The notes beneath the pieces are model-generated. The model was not told the DNA's origin, made no database searches, and saw only the letters and a program-made list of their open reading frames with translations. Both the position numbers and the translations under genes were made by a program. 9,837 nucleotides of DNA from an uncultured Eubacteriales bacterium (GTDB lineage: Bacteria; Bacillota; Clostridia; Oscillospirales; CAG-272): contig ONVJ01000106.1 in assembly GCA_900321265.1 (NCBI GenBank), forward strand, positions 1 through 9,837, read 5' to 3'. Positions 6,071 to 9,837 of this stretch are shown one piece after another (within the stretch, counting starts at the first letter, position 1; every line of letters starts with the position of its first letter).

Positions 6071-7201
6071 TTATTCTTCGACCGTCTCGAAAAGCTCAGG
6101 CGCTTTTCCTGTGAACCTGACCAGCTTTACGTGACAGGTGTTGATCCGGGTCGACGTCCCGTCGGGATTTTCGCGTTTGTATCTCCCGTCAAAGGAGAAA
6201 TACCAGTAACCTCCGCCCAGCGACGCCATGCCGGTCGAGCCTTTGGGCCAGTCACAGCCCCACAGGCAGTTCTCTTCATCCTGAACTCCCAGGGGCAGCA
6301 GCTCAAGCGTCTCGCCGACCTCGCCGCCGAGTCCGCGCAGTTCTCTCATGACAGGGGCAGCTCTGCGGTCTGCTATGAACATCGGCGGATTGCGGAAGCC
6401 GGGCTTCGAGCCGCGGTATACTGCAAGCACCCAGGCGTCGAGCCAGGAGTCGTATTCAAGGTTCTGGACACCCCAGTTGGTGTTGCCGGTGTAGAGGAAG
6501 TACTTCCTGTCAGCTCTGACACCCGAGTGATGCGGGCTGTCCTGGTTCAGCGGCCTGGCCAGTGCGGCGAACCGTCGCTGATCGAACCTCAGGATGACCT
6601 GATGGTCGTTGTCCTCACGGCCGTTGTCTCCGTAGATGCCGTATGCCACGTGGAGCATATGCGGCGAGCCGGCCGGGGCGCCGAAATCGGGGCCGAACCC
6701 CGTCCCGTCGATGCCGGAGCAGGCGTATCTGTGGCGGGCTCCCGCTGCCCCCGGTGCCGAGAAGTCGGATACGACGTCGGGCAGATATACGGCGGTCATG
6801 ATACCGTCCTTTTCTGCGTCGAGACCGACCGACGTGATCCTGTCGACGTCGAAGATCGCGATGTAGAAGGCGTCCTCTTCTGCGAGCGCCCTTCCGGTGC
6901 GCTTCATAATGCCCTGACCGATGGCGTCGTGCTTGTATTCGATCGAACCGTAGACCTTTCCGTCCTCGTAATTGAAGGAGATGCAGCCGAGATGTCCGGT
7001 AAGTCCCGAGACGCTGCCTATGAGATTTCCATGAATATCCGTTTTAACAAGGACGGTTGTGAACGAATAATAAACGTATCTGCGGTCGCCGTCGACGGCG
7101 ATCCCCTGCACGTGTCCCGTATCCCATTCTCCGCCCGAAATATCGCGCGGAAGATCGGGAACGGGCAGCGGCGCCCCGGCGAATCTGTCTTCTCTGCTCA
7201 T
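6071..7201 (-). CDS. Uncharacterised conserved protein, possibly beta-propeller-like
   Basis: A 376-residue soluble-looking protein without signal peptide or membrane segment. I do not recognise a named function. It contains repeated short stretches of the type x-VQGIAVDGDRRYVYYSF, LVKTDIHGNLIGSV, HLGCISFNYEDGKVYGS and YFLYTGNTNWGVQNLEYD. These alternate aromatic/aliphatic strands with turn residues and suggest a beta-propeller-like fold. Charged or polar stretches such as EYKHDAIG (88-95), CSGIDGTGFGP (161-171) and WPKGSTGMASLGGGYWYFS (318-336) look like conserved, possibly functional loops. The start at 7201 is firm: GGAGG lies 5 nt upstream. It is the first gene after the minus-strand promoter at 7263-7291. 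The hydrolase follows 39 bp downstream. A sugar- or nucleotide-binding or hydrolytic role is possible, but nothing in the sequence decides this. Confidence 0.85.
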   Translation of the reverse strand: MSREDRFAGAPLPVPDLPRDISGGEWDTGHVQGIAVDGDRRYVYYSFTTVLVKTDIHGNLIGSVSGLTGHLGCISFNYEDGKVYGSIEYKHDAIGQGIMKRTGRALAEEDAFYIAIFDVDRITSVGLDAEKDGIMTAVYLPDVVSDFSAPGAAGARHRYACSGIDGTGFGPDFGAPAGSPHMLHVAYGIYGDNGREDNDHQVILRFDQRRFAALARPLNQDSPHHSGVRADRKYFLYTGNTNWGVQNLEYDSWLDAWVLAVYRGSKPGFRNPPMFIADRRAAPVMRELRGLGGEVGETLELLPLGVQDEENCLWGCDWPKGSTGMASLGGGYWYFSFDGRYKRENPDGTSTRINTCHVKLVRFTGKAPELFETVEE

Positions 7202-7262
7202 TTTTCCTCCGATGTCGCGCGCGTAAGAGGGATGCTCCTCGCGCTTATATTAATGCACTTTT

Positions 7263-7291
7263 ATTATAACACTTAAAGAGGTTTAATTCAA
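7263..7291 (-). promoter_or_regulatory. Promoter of the minus-strand seven-gene cluster
   Basis: On the minus strand, -35 TTGAAT (7286-7291) and a perfect -10 TATAAT (7263-7268) are 17 bp apart. Transcription would start near 7256, giving a leader of about 55 nt. The leader can form a short hairpin (GAGG 7227-7230 with CCTC 7237-7240, flanked by GCGC copies) before the GGAGG ribosome site. The hairpin is weak evidence for any control. Confidence 0.8.
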
Positions 7292-7405
7292 GAAAAAAAG
7301 ATGAAATTTGTTCCCGAGGCCCTCTTCTCCATGTCTTTTTGCGGGCAGGATCCCCCGGCGGACCGCTTCCGCGCCCCGGGCGGAGACCTTTTTCCGGGAC
7401 AGTCC

Positions 7406-7434
7406 TTGACAAATCAAAAATAATATTATAAAAT
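7406..7434 (+). promoter_or_regulatory. Promoter of the sugar ABC importer operon
   Basis: On the plus strand, a perfect -35 TTGACA (7406-7411) and -10 TAAAAT (7429-7434) are spaced by 17 bp within a very A/T-rich stretch. An alternative TATAAA (7427-7432) has a 15-bp spacer. Transcription would start near 7441 and give a leader of roughly 75 nt before the ATG at 7519. That leader contains GCAGG and CCTGC, which could pair across about 20 nt. Confidence 0.82.
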
Positions 7435-7518
7435 AATAAGTGATTTTTTTCTTGGCCGCAGGAGCGCATCCTTCGAAAGAGGCCCCTGCTTCAGGCGAGT
7501 GAGGTGAACCGAAGAAAA

Positions 7519-8430
7519 ATGAAAACAAAACTCCGAAAAAGCGGATTTAAAGCCTGGCTCTATCTCCTTCCCGCCATCCTTTTCATCTGCGCATTCATGG
7601 TCTACCCGCTGATCGATGTCCTTGTCTATTCCTTCGAGGAGGGATACAATTCGGCGTCGGAAAGCTACCTGGGGATAGGAGGATACAACTACTCCTTCGT
7701 TCTTCACGATCCGTATTTTCTCCAGGCGGTGAAAAACACCTTTATCCTCGTCATCATCACCGTGCCGGTGTCGACCGGTCTCGCGCTCCTCATTTCGCTC
7801 GGCCTTTCGTCGATCACGAAACTGAAGGAGCTATACCAGACCGTCTTCTTCCTCCCCTACGTGACGAACACACTGGCGGTCGGTCTCGTCTTCATGGTGC
7901 TCTTCCGGAAGACCGACTACGCGGAGGGCCTTGTCAACCTTCTGATCACGAAGCTCGGCGGGCAGCCGGTCGACTTCATCACCGGCCCCTACTGGGCAAA
8001 GATGACCGTTCTCTGCCTCTATACCGTCTGGATAGTCCTCCCCTTCAAGATCCTGATACTCACCAGCGCTCTGGCCTCGGTGAACCAGACCTACTACAAC
8101 GCGGCGAAGCTTGACGGCGCCTCGAAGGGCAGGATATTCACCCGCATCACCCTGCCGATGATCTCGCCGATGCTCTTCTACCTTGTGATAACCGGTTTCA
8201 TCGGCGCCTTCAAGGCCTACAGCGATTCTGTCGCCCTCTTCGGGACAGACCTCAACACCGCCGGGATGAACACCATCGTCGGCTACGTCTACGACATGCT
8301 CTACGGCAACAGCGGAGGATATCCCTCCTACGCTGCCGCCGCGGCGCTCATCCTTTTCGCAATAGTACTGACGATCACGGTGATCAACCTTGCAGTCAGC
8401 AAAAAGACCGGAGGGAGGATCGGGATATGA
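7519..8430 (+). CDS. Sugar ABC transporter permease, MalF/UgpA type
   Basis: A 303-residue inner-membrane permease of the CUT1 carbohydrate importer family (COG1175). Hydrophobic segments are at about 12-38, 70-95, 108-129, 161-184, 215-235 and 272-293, the six expected. The EAA loop that docks on the ATPase reads YYNAAKLDGASKGRIFTRITLP (192-213), with the invariant AAxxDGA and the downstream LP. I choose the ATG at 7519; GAGGTGA, a 7-nt match to the anti-Shine-Dalgarno, is at 7501-7507 with 11 nt spacing. A GTG at 7504, five codons upstream, lies inside that site and so is less likely. The stop overlaps the next permease ATG by 4 bp. The sugar cannot be told from sequence. Confidence 0.94.
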   Translation: MKTKLRKSGFKAWLYLLPAILFICAFMVYPLIDVLVYSFEEGYNSASESYLGIGGYNYSFVLHDPYFLQAVKNTFILVIITVPVSTGLALLISLGLSSITKLKELYQTVFFLPYVTNTLAVGLVFMVLFRKTDYAEGLVNLLITKLGGQPVDFITGPYWAKMTVLCLYTVWIVLPFKILILTSALASVNQTYYNAAKLDGASKGRIFTRITLPMISPMLFYLVITGFIGAFKAYSDSVALFGTDLNTAGMNTIVGYVYDMLYGNSGGYPSYAAAAALILFAIVLTITVINLAVSKKTGGRIGI

Positions 8431-9314
8431 AGAAAAGAGATGACCCGGCGACCCTCGCGACAGCGCTCGAAAAAAAGACCAGGGCCGCGGACGTCGTAAG
8501 AAAGTCGCTGATCTATCTGCTCCTGACGGTCTGGGCGCTCGCCGTGATCTTTCCCTTCTACTGGATGATCCTGACATCCTTCAAAAGCTACAGCGCCTAC
8601 AGCGACGAGCTGGTCCCTAAGTTTTTCACTCTCACTCCCACAGGAGAAAACTACGGCACTGCCTTCTCCGCCGTCCCGCTTGCGAAATACTTTCTGAACA
8701 CTCTCCTGTTCACCGTCGCGACGACGCTCATAATGCTTGCCGTATCGATCCTCGCCGCTTTCGCCTTCGCGAGGCTTGAGTTCAAAGGCAAGGACCTGCT
8801 CTTCACGCTTTTCCTCTCGCTCATGATGATCCCGAACGAGCTCGTGATAATCACGAACTACCAGACGGTGACGAACCTGGGCATGCGCAATACCTTCTCC
8901 GGCCTCATCCTGCCGTCGGTGGCTTCTGTCTTCTACATATATCTGCTTCGGGAAAACTTCAGGCAGATACCCGACGAGCTCTACAAGGCAGCCAAGGTCG
9001 ACGGGACATCCGATTTCGGATATCTCGTCAAAGTCATGCTGCCTATCTGCTCGCCGACCGTCGTCACGATCACGATACTCAAGGTCATCGAGTGCTGGAA
9101 CTCATACGTTTGGCCGAGGCTGATCACCGACGATCAGCAGTATTTCCTCGTGTCGAACGGCATCCAGGAGATCCGCGAGCACGGCTTCGGCCGCGAGAAC
9201 ATCCCCGCGATGATGGCCGCGGTGGTGGTCATATCCGTCCCGCTCATCATTCTCTTCCTCGTCTTCCACAAAAAGATAATGGAGGGCGTCTCGAGAGGAG
9301 GAACAAAGGGATGA
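8427..9314 (+). CDS. Sugar ABC transporter permease, MalG/UgpE type
   Basis: A 295-residue partner permease of the CUT1 family (COG0395). Six hydrophobic segments lie at about 27-50, 90-116, 124-143, 156-174, 205-222 and 261-281. The EAA loop reads LYKAAKVDGTSDFGYLVKVMLP (185-206). After it comes FIECWNSYVWP-like sequence (IECWNSYVWP, 221-230), typical of the MalG branch. The N-terminus has about 26 charged cytoplasmic residues. The ribosome site GGAGGGAGGA lies in the end of the first permease gene, and the ATGA overlap shows coupled translation. It forms the heterodimeric channel with the preceding protein. Confidence 0.95.
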   Translation: MKKRDDPATLATALEKKTRAADVVRKSLIYLLLTVWALAVIFPFYWMILTSFKSYSAYSDELVPKFFTLTPTGENYGTAFSAVPLAKYFLNTLLFTVATTLIMLAVSILAAFAFARLEFKGKDLLFTLFLSLMMIPNELVIITNYQTVTNLGMRNTFSGLILPSVASVFYIYLLRENFRQIPDELYKAAKVDGTSDFGYLVKVMLPICSPTVVTITILKVIECWNSYVWPRLITDDQQYFLVSNGIQEIREHGFGRENIPAMMAAVVVISVPLIILFLVFHKKIMEGVSRGGTKG

Positions 9315-9837
9315 AGACCCGTTTTGCAAAAACAGCGGTTGCGGCGGCATCGGTCATTCTCTGCGCTCTCATGATCCTGCCCCTCTTCGCATCTGCCCAC
9401 GGTTCAAAGAAGCGCGCGGTCTTCGAGGTCCCCGAGACTTTCGACATGTCAAAGGAATACAATATCACCTTCTGGTCGAAGAACGACACCAACCTCCGCC
9501 AGAAGAAGATATACGAGACGGCGGTCGAGGATTTCGAGGCGCTCTATCCCAACATAAAGGTCACGCTGCGTTCATTCACCGACTACGCGATGATCTACAA
9601 CGACGTCATCACCAACATCCCGACGAACACGACGCCTAACATCTGCATCTCCTACCCCGACCACATCGCCACCTATCTCACCGGGAACAACGTCGTAGTC
9701 CCGCTCGACGAGCTGATCGCCGACGAAAAATACGGACTCGGCGGCAGCGAGCTCCGCTTTGAGGGAGCCGGGAAGGACGGGATCACACCGAAGTTCCTCG
9801 CCGAGGGCGTCCTTGACGGACACCAGTACGCGATCCC
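9311..9837 (+). CDS. Extracellular solute-binding protein (family 1), partial
   Basis: The gene starts with ATGA overlapping the permease stop and has AGGAGG (9296-9301) 9 nt upstream. It runs off the window after 175 codons; the family is usually 420-500 residues. Residues 1-29 are a signal peptide: basic MKTRFAK, a hydrophobic core, then LFASA before HG, a likely signal peptidase I site. There is no lipobox cysteine; the only early cysteine (C18) sits after V-I-L. The mature part has the family's pattern: YNITFWSKNDTN (first strand), a helix reading TAVEDFEALYPNIKV, NDVITNIPTNTTPNICISYPDHIATYL and VVPLDELI. It would deliver the sugar to the two permeases. A Gram-positive binding protein is normally a lipoprotein, so this one may be held by an uncleaved signal or released. 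Confidence 0.92.
   Translation, partial: MKTRFAKTAVAAASVILCALMILPLFASAHGSKKRAVFEVPETFDMSKEYNITFWSKNDTNLRQKKIYETAVEDFEALYPNIKVTLRSFTDYAMIYNDVITNIPTNTTPNICISYPDHIATYLTGNNVVVPLDELIADEKYGLGGSELRFEGAGKDGITPKFLAEGVLDGHQYAI

Larger units (their letters stand above)
7202..7518. other. Divergent intergenic region with two promoters
   Basis: This 317-bp stretch separates the minus-strand cluster from the plus-strand ABC operon. It holds the minus-strand promoter (7263-7291), the plus-strand promoter (7406-7434), and a GC-rich section between them (about 7310-7400) with only a 5-bp hairpin (GCGGA 7358-7362 with TCCGC 7368-7372). I see no recognisable operator, catabolite-responsive element or riboswitch. 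A 40-codon reading frame at 7301-7423 lacks a ribosome site and codes for nothing recognisable. Confidence 0.75.

Noticed and set aside
6131..7276. Long plus-strand reading frame (381 codons) opposite the unknown protein gene
   Set aside because: It is antisense to a gene with a strong ribosome site and promoter, its protein is unlike any family I know, and it is open only because of the GC-rich codon bias of the opposite strand.
7351..7400. GC-rich hairpin followed by a short T run, as a possible terminator
   Set aside because: The stem is only 5 bp (7358-7362 with 7368-7372), and the T run at 7389-7393 is 16 nt away. No gene ends upstream on that strand.
7301..7423. Short plus-strand frame of 40 codons in the intergenic region
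   Set aside because: No ribosome site at a usable distance, GC-rich composition unlike a leader peptide, and it ends just before the spacer of the ABC operon promoter.

Overview
The window reads as chromosomal DNA of a GC-rich, probably Gram-positive anaerobe, most likely a Clostridia-type Firmicute. The clues are an AI-2E/YtvI-class permease, a COG1313 radical-SAM protein, a barnase/barstar pair, a CUT1 sugar ABC operon without its own ATPase so far, consensus sigma-A-type promoters and purine-rich Shine-Dalgarno sites. This assignment is inference from gene content; no phylogenetic marker other than a tRNA is present.

Layout. The left edge (2-133, minus) carries a tRNA-Gln(CUG) gene with encoded CCA and a perfect TTGACA-17-TATAAT promoter. 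From 7201 down to 201 (minus strand) runs a compact seven-gene cluster. In transcription order it encodes an uncharacterised conserved protein (7201-6071), an S33-type alpha/beta hydrolase (6031-5075), an AI-2E family permease with long charged tails (5059-3284), a membrane-anchored barnase-like RNase (3302-2721), a barstar-like inhibitor (2701-2405), an FAD-dependent oxidoreductase (2418-1120) and a PflX-type radical-SAM protein (1127-201). Gaps are at most 39 bp and three junctions overlap (19, 14 and 8 bp), so one transcript from the promoter at 7263-7291 is likely. I see no clear intrinsic terminator between the last gene and the tRNA.

The intergenic region 7202-7518 holds two strong divergent promoters. 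To the right, on the plus strand, an ABC importer operon starts: two CUT1 permeases (7519-8430, 8427-9314) and a solute-binding protein (9311 to the window end, truncated), joined by 4-bp ATGA overlaps. These three genes form the membrane channel and capture protein of a carbohydrate importer; the ATPase would have to be encoded elsewhere.

The most notable points are the barnase/barstar module with its RNase tethered to face outward, embedded and translationally coupled in an otherwise metabolic/transport operon; a perfect (AG)10 tract in the Shine-Dalgarno region of the hydrolase gene; a solute-binding protein without a lipobox; and a conserved-looking 376-residue protein of unknown function heading the operon.
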